This document shows positions 9,311-17,979 of a DNA stretch of 64,000 nt, piece by piece. Location: assembly GCA_963724705.1 (NCBI GenBank), contig CAVRVS010000004.1, positions 434,001 to 498,000 on the forward strand, written 5' to 3'. This DNA comes from DASQPR01 sp963724705 (GTDB taxonomy: Bacteria > Actinomycetota > Actinomycetes > Mycobacteriales > Micromonosporaceae). The translations under genes and the position numbers were made by a program. The notes beneath the pieces were generated by a model. It saw nothing but the letters and a program-made list of their open reading frames with translations, did no database searches and was not told the origin of the DNA. The first letter of the stretch is position 1. The number at the start of each line of letters is the position of its first letter.

Positions 9311-9634
9311 TCAGGTCCGCGCGGCGCGAACGATGCGCGCGACGAGGTCGTGGTCTTTGATCTGCTTTCTGGTCGAGTTCGTGAATATCTCGACGGTGCC
9401 CTTGGAGGGGTCGAGAATGTGTACGACGAGCGTGCCGTCGGCGCCGGAGCCCCCACTGCCGGTCGGCTTGGCGCCGGTCTCGGTCCGCTGTGTGGGGCCG
9501 GCGAACGCGACTCCGGCCGTGCCGACGGCGGCGGCTATGCCGACCCCCGCACCGGTCTTCATCAGGGTTCTGCGCGACACGTTCCGGCTGGCCGTCCGGC
9601 CCCGCGCGGTGGACACGGATTTCGCGTCTTCCAT
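9311..9634 (-). CDS. Small Tat-signal exported protein
   Basis: A 107-residue protein. A twin-arginine signal (SRRTLMKTGAGVGIAAAVG, about residues 19-37, ending VAFA) is followed by a Gly/Ser linker and a compact domain with TLVVHILDPSKGTVEIF and HDLVARIVRAART. The start at 9634 is set by AGAGGA five bases upstream; the frame is open farther but lacks support. The mature domain is only about 60 residues. It sits directly upstream of the DUF4331 gene, suggesting the two are made together, possibly with the small protein as an exported partner (inference). I do not recognise a named family. Confidence 0.78.
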   Translation of the reverse strand: MEDAKSVSTARGRTASRNVSRRTLMKTGAGVGIAAAVGTAGVAFAGPTQRTETGAKPTGSGGSGADGTLVVHILDPSKGTVEIFTNSTRKQIKDHDLVARIVRAART

Positions 9635-9898
9635 CTGAATCCTCTTCTGTGAGACCGCAACTGGCATACGACACCCGGCGGGTGAGCTGCGGGTGCCCGC
9701 CGGGGTATGTGCCCGCTTCGGCGATATGTACGAGATGCGAAGCTGACTGCTCAACGCGCGGGAGCGCTCGACGACACGCTTGCCATGTGCCGACTTACCG
9801 AAGTGATCGATCGCTCCCGTTTGATCCGGACGCACCGGGCCACGTGGCGAGTTCATGAGAGGCGCCGTCGACCGATAGTCAACGCAGACGACAAGGCA

Positions 9899-9940
9899 GA
9901 GAGCCAGTTACCGGCGCGGAAGCGGCGGTAACTGGCTCTC
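9899..9940 (-). terminator. Hairpin terminator of the secreted propeller gene
   Basis: A perfect 15-bp inverted repeat (GAGAGCCAGTTACCG at 9899-9913, complement at 9926-9940) with a 12-base loop, 70 bases past the stop of the minus-strand gene at 10010-10981. There is no T-run, as usual in high-GC actinobacteria. The rest of the 9635-10009 gap holds the promoter region of the Tat-protein gene; I see no other feature in it. Confidence 0.75.
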
Positions 9941-10009
9941 CGGGATGTCGATCGGCCGCCTCTGCACCGTTGTGGGTGGCCGGATCGTGTCGATCTCAAG
10001 GGTTCGGGA

Positions 10010-10981
10010 CTACTCCTGGAATTGGCCGGGGCCGAGGACCTGGAACGGCGAGTCGGTCGGGTCGCTGATCGACTTGTACGGCACGGTGAAGCTCAGTGCT
10101 TGCGAGGTCGAGCGTTTGATTGCCCACAGCGTCGGCTTGCTGCTCGAACGATCCCAAGCGATGGCCTGACCCTCGACATTCGGCAGGGCGACGGTAGCGA
10201 TCCACTTGAGATCCGATCCGGCCTGCGGTAGTTCCATGACGTACGCCTCGTCGAGGTCGTGACCGGTTATCCAGAGGCTGCCGTCGGGACCCCACGAACC
10301 ACCTGAGTTGCTCATCGGCTTGAACCGGTCGAGGATCTCGCTCGGAATCGTCCACGCCTCGACGATCTGGAATGCGTCGTTCAGCTTGACGACCTGCGTG
10401 TTCTGCGTCTGGCCGTACGGCACGGTCGAGCCGTCCGGCACCTGGTCGTAGTTGGCAAAGCCGCCCCACCACGCACCGTTGTAGCGGTCCAGCCATGTCA
10501 GCGAACCACGGTTGATGCCGAAGCTGTACGTGTTGATGTGCCGCATCGTCCGGGTGTCGAACACCTCGATCGAGCTTGTCTCCGGGAAGCTGTCGTAGTC
10601 GGACGTCGCCACGTACAGCTTGTCGCCCACCACGGTGGCGCTGTCCATGTGGATGATCGGACCGTCATCGGACGACACGAACCGGAGCAGAGGCGCACCG
10701 GTCGTTCGGTCGTGCTTGGTGATGCTCTGGTTATTGACGACGTAGAAGTACTTCTTGTCGACGGCGACGCCCTGGTGCGCGTCGAACGTGTCGTACGACC
10801 GGGCGAGGGTGGCGGTAAACGTGGGCGGTTCGGTAATCAGCGGGGCCGCCTCGGTAGCGGATGACGCGCCGGCATGCTTCGGTACGGATGCCTGGGCCGG
10901 CATCAGCCCAGCACCTAGGACGATTGCTCCAGTGGCGATCGACGCGGCAACTCCCGCGACGATCTTGGTTCGCGTGTGCAC
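10010..10981 (-). CDS. Secreted beta-propeller-like protein
   Basis: About 323 residues. The GTG at 10981 gives a Sec signal (VHTRTKIVAGVAASIATGAI... ending PAQA); a TTG three codons upstream is an alternative, and neither has a good ribosome site. The mature part consists of repeated beta blades: HQGVAVDKKYFYVVNN, LYVATSDYDSF, SSIEVFDTRTM, GGSWGPDGSLWITGHD, EGQAIAWDRSS. This resembles NHL/SMP-type six-bladed propellers, with no catalytic motif that I can name. It stands alone between a terminator hairpin and the glycosyltransferase gene on the same strand. Likely an extracellular binding or enzymatic propeller (inference). Confidence 0.75.
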   Translation of the reverse strand: MHTRTKIVAGVAASIATGAIVLGAGLMPAQASVPKHAGASSATEAAPLITEPPTFTATLARSYDTFDAHQGVAVDKKYFYVVNNQSITKHDRTTGAPLLRFVSSDDGPIIHMDSATVVGDKLYVATSDYDSFPETSSIEVFDTRTMRHINTYSFGINRGSLTWLDRYNGAWWGGFANYDQVPDGSTVPYGQTQNTQVVKLNDAFQIVEAWTIPSEILDRFKPMSNSGGSWGPDGSLWITGHDLDEAYVMELPQAGSDLKWIATVALPNVEGQAIAWDRSSSKPTLWAIKRSTSQALSFTVPYKSISDPTDSPFQVLGPGQFQE

Positions 10982-11036
10982 TGCGAGCAACTCGACACCG
11001 ATCAGTCCGTCGGCTATGGACAGAGATGACCGCGAT

Positions 11037-11798
11037 TTACCGGGTGGACGGGGTACCGGTGACGGCGTCCATGTGTTGGTACCGGGCGGTCGGAGTCATG
11101 CCCATGAAGTGCAACGCGTGCGGGTGGGCGACGGCGGGCCGGTCGATGTAGGAGTCGGCAGTGCCGTTGTACAGGCCGCCTTCGTCGATACGGTCGAGAT
11201 ACGGCTGGTTCCAGCCGGGCGGCAGCCAACTCGTGCCGGCCAGGAAATGGTTACCGAGTCCTGGTTTGGCCCAGTGGTAGTTAGGGTCACCGCGGTCCCA
11301 GCCGAGCGCGGTGAGTACGGCGCCTTGGTCGGCCCACGGACCCGGTTGCGGACCGAGGGATTCGACGTGGTCGAGGAACGCGACCGCGCTGGGGTGTGCG
11401 CGCATCAGCCATACGCCGGTGTTGGGATTGATCCGATGTTCGTGGGGAACCTGTTCCAGGGCAAGGGCTTGAAAGGAATGCGGATGCAGGTGGGTGGCGA
11501 TGTCCTCGTCACTGCGTAACAGCAGTACATCGGCGTCCAACCACAACGCGAGCGGATAGGAGTCCAGCGCCTCGCGCAATAGCCGGATCTTGCTCCATTT
11601 CGCGAGCTGCGCGGGACCCTCGGCGCCGACGCCGTCCACCGGCAGTTCGACCGCATGTACGTCGTAGCCCCACCGGACGCCGTAGCGGTGAAATGCGGGC
11701 AGCGCAAAGTCATGAAGCACGTCGTGCATATGCGGGCCGGCGGCAGTGAGCAGTACGCCGCGCGGATGCAGCTGGACCGCCATGTCGTCACTATGCAT
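11037..11798 (-). CDS. Glycosyltransferase, GMA12/MNN10-like
   Basis: A 253-residue protein when started at 11798 (in-frame starts also at 11846 and 11783; no clear ribosome site decides). It has a nucleotide-sugar DxD motif in LWLDADVLLL, preceded by KWSKIRLLREAL, and further INPNTGVWLMRAHPSAVAFLD, WADQGAVL, HFLAGTSWLPPGWN and ALHFMGM. This set matches the galactosyltransferase GMA12/MNN10 (GT34-like) fold, which transfers a hexose from a nucleotide sugar. There are no membrane segments. It lies 55 bases upstream of the propeller gene on the same strand. Acceptor unknown. Confidence 0.75.
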   Translation of the reverse strand: MHSDDMAVQLHPRGVLLTAAGPHMHDVLHDFALPAFHRYGVRWGYDVHAVELPVDGVGAEGPAQLAKWSKIRLLREALDSYPLALWLDADVLLLRSDEDIATHLHPHSFQALALEQVPHEHRINPNTGVWLMRAHPSAVAFLDHVESLGPQPGPWADQGAVLTALGWDRGDPNYHWAKPGLGNHFLAGTSWLPPGWNQPYLDRIDEGGLYNGTADSYIDRPAVAHPHALHFMGMTPTARYQHMDAVTGTPSTR

Positions 11799-12253
11799 GG
11801 TTGACGCGCGACGCGAGCCAACACCATCAGGCAGTGGGGTGAACACTCACCGAACGGCCGGCCGGCCACCGTCCCGGCCCAAGAGCGCGGTCGAACCGGC
11901 GTCCGAAGGCGTCACGTCGGGCCGGCCCCCGGCAGTCTGTGATTGCACGATGCGGTTGCGTACAGACCCGCCCGCATCCGTGGTCGCGTTGCGAAGTTCC
12001 AGCACGCGGATGCGCGACCAACCGTAACGTTGACGGAGGCAGGTCGACTGCGTTGTGGTGACGCGTGACTTCGCTGTGGTGTGCCGGATTGACGTTGCAG
12101 TGCCCAAAGTTTGCTTGTCACCGACGCTTCAGTCCGGGCGTGACGTTGGCAATGCTTGCCCCTAGCGCGGCGGTGACTCGTGGATTGCGTTTCGGTGTGA
12201 ACGGACCGCGGGTCTCTGGCGTGGTGCGGCCAACCAAACTGGGAGATGAGGCA
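11799..12253. other. Divergent intergenic region
   Basis: A 455-base gap between the minus-strand glycosyltransferase and the plus-strand reductase. It should contain both promoters. I see no convincing ORF, strong inverted repeat or RNA gene in it. Confidence 0.5.
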
Positions 12254-13168
12254 ATGAAAGCGGTCGTGTTCGATACGTTCGGTGATCCGGATGTGTTGCA
12301 TGTGGCGGAAGTTCAGCTTCCCGAACCCGGTCCCGGCCAGATGCGGATCAAGGTGCGGGCGGCCGGGGTTAACCCGATTGACGCAGAGATCAGGTCCGGC
12401 GCCATGCAGGCGGTCTTTCCTACGCCGCTGCCGGCGATCTTGGGCATCGACGTCGCCGGGACTATCGACGCCGTTGGTAGCGACGTCGACGGTCTTCCGA
12501 TCGGCGAGAGCGTGGTCGGCTGGGCCGACGCGCCGGCCGGCGCATACGCCGAATACGCGCTGTCCAGCCAGGTCGTTCGCAAACCGGCCGACCTACCGTT
12601 TGCCGAAGCGGCCACGCTGCCGACCGCGGTGGAGGCAGCCAACCGTGGACTTGACACGCTCGGGGTGAAGGCCGGCGAAACCGTACTCATTCACGGTGCC
12701 GCCGGCTCGGTCGGCACGATCGCCGTCCAGATGGCCGTTGCTCGCGGTGCCACGGTCGTTGGCACCGCCAGCGAGGCCCATCAGGACTACGTTCGCTCGC
12801 TGGGCGCAATCGCGACCCGATACGGCGATGGGCTCGTCGAGCGGGTTCGAGCACTAGTCCCTCACGTCGATGCGGTGCTCGACGCCGCCGGCAAGGGAGC
12901 GCTGCCGGATTCGATCACACTACGCGGCGGAACCGACCGGATCCTCACGCTTGCCGATCCGGCCGGACCGAGCCTCGGCGTGACGTTCTCGGCCGGTACT
13001 CGGGCCGACCGGTCGACGAGTGACTTGGCCGCCGGGGTCGACATGGCCGCGCGCGGTGAGCTGACCACCACCGTGGCCGGCACGTACCCGCTGGAGCAGG
13101 CCGCCGACGCACAGCGCGTCAGCCAGGCCGGCCACCCGCCCGGCAAACTCGTCCTCAGCGTCAGTTAA
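12254..13168 (+). CDS. NADP-dependent quinone-oxidoreductase-like MDR enzyme
   Basis: A 304-residue zinc-independent medium-chain dehydrogenase/reductase. The N-terminal GroES-like domain starts MKAVVFDTFGDPDVL and contains VRAAGVNPIDAEIRSG and GIDVAGTIDAVG; the Rossmann domain has VLIHGAAGSVGTIAVQMA near residue 150 and ends PPGKLVLSVS. The zinc-ligand cysteines of alcohol dehydrogenases are absent, as in quinone reductases. ATG at 12254 has GGGAGATGAGG upstream; a longer open frame to 12065 has no homology. It probably reduces quinones or enones with NADPH. Two more MDR genes occur at 23045 and 50761. Confidence 0.9.
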   Translation: MKAVVFDTFGDPDVLHVAEVQLPEPGPGQMRIKVRAAGVNPIDAEIRSGAMQAVFPTPLPAILGIDVAGTIDAVGSDVDGLPIGESVVGWADAPAGAYAEYALSSQVVRKPADLPFAEAATLPTAVEAANRGLDTLGVKAGETVLIHGAAGSVGTIAVQMAVARGATVVGTASEAHQDYVRSLGAIATRYGDGLVERVRALVPHVDAVLDAAGKGALPDSITLRGGTDRILTLADPAGPSLGVTFSAGTRADRSTSDLAAGVDMAARGELTTTVAGTYPLEQAADAQRVSQAGHPPGKLVLSVS

Positions 13169-13312
13169 ACGATCTTCAGTGGAAGCATGGAGCGCGCTGG
13201 TTCGGCGACGCGCTGGGGGAGTGGCGACCTCGGCCTGGCCACGACCGCGCTGGCGACGTTGGCTCAACACGGCGGCCGTCCAGAGCAGAGCTACGAGCGG
13301 GGGTGGTCTCAC

Positions 13313-14230
13313 GTGCAGGAGCCGATAGGGCAGTGGCCGGCGTTGCCACTGGACGAGTGGAGTGACACCCGAGACACGCTGCAACTGTGGACGCAGATCG
13401 TCGGCAAGGTTCGCCTTGCCAACGAGCCACTCGCCGCCCACTGGTGGAACGTGACGCTCTATCCAACCGTGCGCGGCCTGACCACGTCGCTCATGCCGCA
13501 TGGCAGCGGTGCGAGCTTCCAGATTGATTTCGACTTACGCAGCGATCGCCTCGACGTCACCACCACCACCGGAGACACCGGCTCGATCGCATTGAGATCC
13601 ATGCCGATGGTGGACTTCTACACCCAGCTGATGCAGTTGTTGGACAAGTTGGGAGTGGGCACGCCGATTTGGCCAGTGCCGGTCGAGATCCCGGGCGCGA
13701 TCCCGTTCCCGGACGACGGCGTCCACAGTGTGTACGACCCCGCGTACGCGCAACGTTTCTGGCAGGCTCTGGTCGAAGTTCAGCGAGTCCTGAAGGTGTT
13801 TCGAAGCGACTTTGTCGGCAAGGTCAGCCCGGTACATCTGTTCTGGGGTGGGCTCGACCTCGCGGTCACTCGTTTCTCCGGACGTCCGGCGCCGCCGTAC
13901 CCACGTAGTGTCCCTAACTGCGGCCCAAACGTCATGCGTGAGGCCTACTCACACGAGGTCAGTAGCGCCGGATACTGGCCGGGCGGCGACGATGAAGGCG
14001 TCTTCTACTCCTACGCGTACCCGGAACCCGACGGGTTTCGTACCGCCAATGTGCGTCCCGCGGCTGCGCATTACGACGGCGACCTGGCCGAGTTCGTGCT
14101 GCCCTATACGGCGGTGCGGACAGCAGATCACCCAGGCCGTGCGCTGCTCGAGTTTCTCCACAGCACGTACGACGCGGCGGCAACCTTCGGCGGCTGGGAC
14201 CGGGCAGCGCTCGAACGACACTGGCGTTAG
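13313..14230 (+). CDS. DUF5996 family protein
   Basis: A 305-residue protein starting at GTG 13313 (VQEPIGQWPALPL); a longer frame from 13187 is possible but family members begin near WPALPLDEW. Recognisable DUF5996 blocks: DTLQLWTQIVGKVRL, HWWNVTLYPTVRGLTTS, FQIDFDL, FRSDFVGKVSPVHLFWGGLDLAVTRFSGR, EAYSHEVSSAGYWPGG, FYSYAYPEP and the C-terminal LLEFLHSTYDAAA. The family is abundant in actinobacteria and has no known function. It has no signal or membrane segment. It ends 44 bases before the convergent DUF4331 gene. Confidence 0.88.
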   Translation: MQEPIGQWPALPLDEWSDTRDTLQLWTQIVGKVRLANEPLAAHWWNVTLYPTVRGLTTSLMPHGSGASFQIDFDLRSDRLDVTTTTGDTGSIALRSMPMVDFYTQLMQLLDKLGVGTPIWPVPVEIPGAIPFPDDGVHSVYDPAYAQRFWQALVEVQRVLKVFRSDFVGKVSPVHLFWGGLDLAVTRFSGRPAPPYPRSVPNCGPNVMREAYSHEVSSAGYWPGGDDEGVFYSYAYPEPDGFRTANVRPAAAHYDGDLAEFVLPYTAVRTADHPGRALLEFLHSTYDAAATFGGWDRAALERHWR

Positions 14231-14274
14231 GAGTTGCCTCCCTGGATGCTGGGTGTAGCCGGCATCAGCCTGCG

Positions 14275-15264
14275 TCAGCGGGACTCGGGGTTGGGCGGGC
14301 CGAGATAGGGAAACTGTGTCGTCAGGTTGTCGTGTGGTTCTAGGCCTGTCGGACCAACCGCGCCATGGGTCAGCCAACCAAAACGATAGCTGTAGACGTC
14401 GTCGGTAGGCTTGCGGCCGTTCGGGTAGGCGGCGGGCTTGGTGCGGTCGTACTGGAGGATGTCGGGCAGCACCTGCATCGCGGCCTGCGTGGCTTCCTCC
14501 GGCGGGTAACCGCCGTTCTGCAGGAGCTGCGACCATGGGCCAAGGTAGTTGGCCACGTCGTCGGCGGGTTGCCGGGAGTTGTAGAGGTTCTTCTGACCGT
14601 CGGGATTGATGAACGGGTTGATGGTCGGGTTCCCGCCACGGTCCATCTGCTCGAGCATGCCCCCGTCGTGCCGACGGCTGATCGAGGCCCAGATCCCGAT
14701 CGTGGGGTTGGTGCCGAGCATGTCGGTGGGAATCTCCAGTGCGATGGAGTCGACGTTGTTGTCGGCGAAGTCGTCGTGCCCGGTCCAGTCGAATCCGTGC
14801 AGGGCGCCCTCGACGTCCGCGAAGAACGGGTCGCTCCGTAGCCCGGTGGACAGTCGGACCGGGCCAGCCTGGATGGGCTGGGCCGTGCCGTCGAAGCTGA
14901 CCGGGATCGACTCGGCGAGTATCTCGCCGCCCGGCTCGGGCTGGCGGGCCTCGGGACCGATGGCATACCAGGCGGTCGCTGTCTGGCCGCCGTCGGCGTA
15001 GTCGGAGAAAGTGAACGTGAACGCGATGTCGGCTTGCGCGTCACCGTCGGTGTCGATGTTGATCCGGTAGACGCCGCCGGGGTAGAACTCCGGTCCCGTG
15101 GCTGTTGCCTCGATCGGCGGGGGTGCACTGGTGGGATTCGAGTCGATGATCAGAACTGTCTTGCTGGGGTCCTCGGGTGAGGTGAACGCGAATACGTCGG
15201 TCAGGTCGAGGCGCCTGTCGTCGCCGGGGAACTTGAGCTTGTCCGCGCTGAAGTGGTTGGACAT
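14275..15264 (-). CDS. DUF4331 family protein (second copy, divergent)
   Basis: A 329-residue protein. AAGGAG six bases upstream of ATG 15264 decides that start over the ATG at 15279. DUF4331 blocks: RRLDLTDVFAFTSPEDPSK, GPEFYPGGVYRINIDTDGD (an EF-hand-like DTDGDAQAD loop), FTFTFSD, NNVDSIALEIPTDML, IGIWASIS and the ending TTQFPYLGPPNPESR. It is about 130 residues shorter than the copy at 7904-9283 and clearly a different subfamily. No signal peptide. Monocistronic by appearance. Confidence 0.88.
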   Translation of the reverse strand: MSNHFSADKLKFPGDDRRLDLTDVFAFTSPEDPSKTVLIIDSNPTSAPPPIEATATGPEFYPGGVYRINIDTDGDAQADIAFTFTFSDYADGGQTATAWYAIGPEARQPEPGGEILAESIPVSFDGTAQPIQAGPVRLSTGLRSDPFFADVEGALHGFDWTGHDDFADNNVDSIALEIPTDMLGTNPTIGIWASISRRHDGGMLEQMDRGGNPTINPFINPDGQKNLYNSRQPADDVANYLGPWSQLLQNGGYPPEEATQAAMQVLPDILQYDRTKPAAYPNGRKPTDDVYSYRFGWLTHGAVGPTGLEPHDNLTTQFPYLGPPNPESR

Positions 15265-15409
15265 GGTGAACTCCTTCACATAGTGAAAGGCGAGGCGTGA
15301 GTTGCGGAAAGGGCAGCGGTGCGATGCCGCTGGTCAGAACCGGCAGGCAACGGCCCGACCTGGCTCCTCATTTGACGCTAGCCGTCGTGGACGGTGGCCC
15401 GCACGCGTT

Positions 15410-15441
15410 CTCGTACCGCCAAATACTCGTACCGCCAAATA
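15410..15441. repeat. Perfect 16-bp tandem duplication
   Basis: CTCGTACCGCCAAATA occurs twice head to tail (15410-15425 and 15426-15441), directly next to the 20-bp hairpin stem starting at 15445. No coding role is visible. Confidence 0.85.
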
Positions 15442-15444
15442 GCC

Positions 15445-15487
15445 GCACGCCCCTGACCCGCGACGGCGTCGCGGGTCAGGGGCGTGC
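15445..15487 (-). terminator. Strong hairpin terminator
   Basis: A perfect 20-bp stem (15445-15464 with 15468-15487) closed by a GGC loop, 17 bases beyond the stop of the minus-strand peptide-binding protein gene. No T-tract. It most likely ends that transcript; its symmetry means it could also stop leftward or rightward readthrough. Confidence 0.85.
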
Positions 15488-15503
15488 GTGAGATGCGATT
15501 GGG

Positions 15504-17273
15504 TTATGACGCCGAGGGTGCGGCGCTGAGGCCCCACTGCTGGGTGTTGTAGGTGAAGTTGGAACCGAACTGGTCGTCCCGGATGTTGATGTACTGGTTG
15601 TTGGTGATCTGCAGGTTCGGTTTCCGGTAGAGAGCCAGGGTCACAAATGCCTTGGCCATGATGGCGTCCTGCTGGTTGAGCAGGGCGGCCTGCTTGGCTG
15701 GATCGAGTTCTTGTGCCATCTGGTCGAGCAGCGCATCAGACCGCGGGTCATGCCAGCCGGTGAAGTTGCTGCCGTTTCCGGATGTCGCCGGGTTGTACCA
15801 GGTGTCGTGTCCGTTCGCGAGCAGGGGATTGGGGTTCGAGAATCCGAATTGGATGATGTCGAAGTTTTCGCCGGTCAACGTTCCGCCGAGGTCGGCGGTC
15901 ACCTTGTCGTTGACGGTGATCCCGATCTGCTTCATGTAGGCCTGGAACAGTTGTCCGGACTGGTCACGGACCTGCGTGTCGGTGTGTGCAAAGTTGATCG
16001 TCACCTTGCCGCCACCGTGCGGGGCGATCAGGTTGCCTGCGCTGTCGTAGGTATATCCGGCCGCCTGCAGCACGGCCTTGGCGGCGGTGACGTTGCCGGT
16101 GCCCACATCGGGGGTCACCTTGTTGGTGACGTCCTGGTAGCCCGGTTCGCCGGGGAACAGGTTGTCGTTGTAGTCGCGCTTGGCATCCGGGAAGAATGGC
16201 TTGATCGTCTTGTCGATCATGTCTTGGACATTGGTCGCGTCGAGGATCGCCTCACGCAGCGCGGGGTCTTTCATGAACTTGCTGTGGGTGTTGATCTCGA
16301 ATAGCTCCCAGGACAAGCCGGCCGAGACTTCGTAGTTGACGCCGGGCATCTGTGACAGCTGCTGGACGGTGTCCTGGTCGGGCTGGATGTTCAGCGCCTG
16401 GATTTCCTGGTTCTGCAGTGCGGGGATGTCTTGCGTCTGGTCAGTGATGTACTTGAATGTCACGGACTTCAGCGTGGGTTTGTCCTTGCCGTACCACGCG
16501 GTGTTGGGGATGAACGTGGCCGACTGCTGCGACTGGTAGTTCGACAGGACGTACGGGCCGCCGGAGTAGGCCGTCGGCGGCGCGTCCCAGACCTTGAACG
16601 CGGCCTCGAGTTGGGCGTCGGTGTCCAGACCGCCCACCTTTTGCTTGGCATACCAGGCTGGCAACAAGGCGTTGAAAAGGCCGGGCCAGTCGGAGAACGG
16701 CGTCTTGAACACCACGGTGACGGTCTCGCCGTTGTCCGAACCAGTGACACTCTGGATCTGGTCGTAGCCGTTGGTGCCGGCGACCGGGATGTTCTTGTCG
16801 TGACCGTTGTTGGTCTTCCATGCGTAGATGAAGTCATCCGCGCTGATCGGCGTGCCGTTGTTCCACTTCGCGTTGGGATTGAGGTGGTACACGACCGTCT
16901 GGGGGCTCTGCTTGGTCACCTGCGGCTCCGAGGCCAACAGGTCAGTGTTGTATTGGACCTTCCCGCTGGGCAGGAAGGTATAGGTGTTCGGCAGGATGAG
17001 GTCTTCCTGCTCGATCGTTTCGAGAACGTTGCCGGTGGCGTTGTCCTGGTTCCACGTTGCCGGGTATTTGCCCAGCGCCACCACGATGGTGCCGCCGGAC
17101 TTACGCGGACCGCTGTTGCAGGTGTCCGGGTTCGTGGAACATTTGGAGTATCCGGCCGATGAGGTTTGCTGGTGTGTGCCACCAGCGCTGCCGCTACTGC
17201 ACGCGGTCACGCCCAGCAGCCCGGCGAGAGTAACCACGACGAGGCCGCCCAACGTCTTCGTTTTTCCGTGCAT
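15504..17273 (-). CDS. Peptide/nickel-type ABC substrate-binding lipoprotein (SBP family 5), orphan
   Basis: A 589-residue lipoprotein. Start at ATG 17273 after GGGAGGG; the frame is open to 17453 but the signal peptide fixes this start. The n-region MHGKTK leads to a hydrophobic core and a lipobox ending GVTAC with a CSSGS tail. The body has SBP_bac_5 features: GGTIVVALGKYPATWNQDN, YHLNPNAKWNNGTPISADDFIYAW, WELFEINTHSKFMKDPALREAILDATN and the late Q-rich ADSEL-type helix region. Such proteins deliver oligopeptides or similar ligands to Opp/Dpp permeases. No permease or ATPase genes are adjacent, so it is an orphan component. It is monocistronic, closed by the 20-bp hairpin. Confidence 0.88.
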   Translation of the reverse strand: MHGKTKTLGGLVVVTLAGLLGVTACSSGSAGGTHQQTSSAGYSKCSTNPDTCNSGPRKSGGTIVVALGKYPATWNQDNATGNVLETIEQEDLILPNTYTFLPSGKVQYNTDLLASEPQVTKQSPQTVVYHLNPNAKWNNGTPISADDFIYAWKTNNGHDKNIPVAGTNGYDQIQSVTGSDNGETVTVVFKTPFSDWPGLFNALLPAWYAKQKVGGLDTDAQLEAAFKVWDAPPTAYSGGPYVLSNYQSQQSATFIPNTAWYGKDKPTLKSVTFKYITDQTQDIPALQNQEIQALNIQPDQDTVQQLSQMPGVNYEVSAGLSWELFEINTHSKFMKDPALREAILDATNVQDMIDKTIKPFFPDAKRDYNDNLFPGEPGYQDVTNKVTPDVGTGNVTAAKAVLQAAGYTYDSAGNLIAPHGGGKVTINFAHTDTQVRDQSGQLFQAYMKQIGITVNDKVTADLGGTLTGENFDIIQFGFSNPNPLLANGHDTWYNPATSGNGSNFTGWHDPRSDALLDQMAQELDPAKQAALLNQQDAIMAKAFVTLALYRKPNLQITNNQYINIRDDQFGSNFTYNTQQWGLSAAPSAS

Positions 17274-17979
17274 GTGTCCCTCCCGAGTCCTACCGCAACC
17301 GCCGTCGAATTCCGGCTCCCAGAAACTCCCGTTCCTGAGAATGGAGTGGGGCTGCGCATAGCGACTCCAAGCAAACGTTGCCAATCGCCAGATAGCCATA
17401 TCCCGAACCGTTGTTGCCGGCATTGTTATATCGGCGATGCCATGGCGTAACAAAAGGGTGCGACATGGCTAATTCTCGATACCCGATCGGTCAAATCGCC
17501 GAGAGGTAGTTCGAGGGACACGGCTGCGACGACGCGTCCTTGCAGGCCACAAGATATGTCTCAGCCCGAAAACGGCAACCGACTGATAAAACGAGAAGAG
17601 CGATGACCCGCCTCACAGGGCCTCGATATTCGGCCGTTATCGACGCGATACGACACCGCAATGCATGGCCGGAACAGACATCCATTTTGTCCAGGCGGCT
17701 TTGCAAACCGGCTATCATCTGTCTCCACCGACGTAATAGTCGGCGCACAGGGTAACGAGATTGCTCGGTTATCGACGCGATACCCGTCCGCGATGCACGC
17801 TCACCGGAACTCGCTCGCCAGAAACGACCATCGTCGACGTTCAGGCGGATCGTCCTCGCTCACCGACATCGCCGCGCGGTCACACGAACGGATCTCGCCG
17901 CTGACCATGGGTGATCCGGGAGCGCAGTGCCGCATCCGGCGCCGGCCGCGTGGTACTGCTCCGGCTATGCTCCCAAGCC
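17274..17979. repeat. Divergent intergenic region with a 16-bp direct repeat
   Basis: About 700 bases between divergent genes, without a convincing ORF. GTTATCGACGCGATAC occurs at 17636-17651 and again at 17768-17783, and the sequences after each copy stay partly similar (CCGCAATGCA / CCGCGATGCA). This may be a pair of regulator sites or a decayed duplication; the function is not evident. Confidence 0.55.

Noticed and set aside
17491..17748. 85-codon minus-strand ORF in the divergent gap
   Set aside because: Basic composition, no ribosome site and no resemblance to a known protein; low support.
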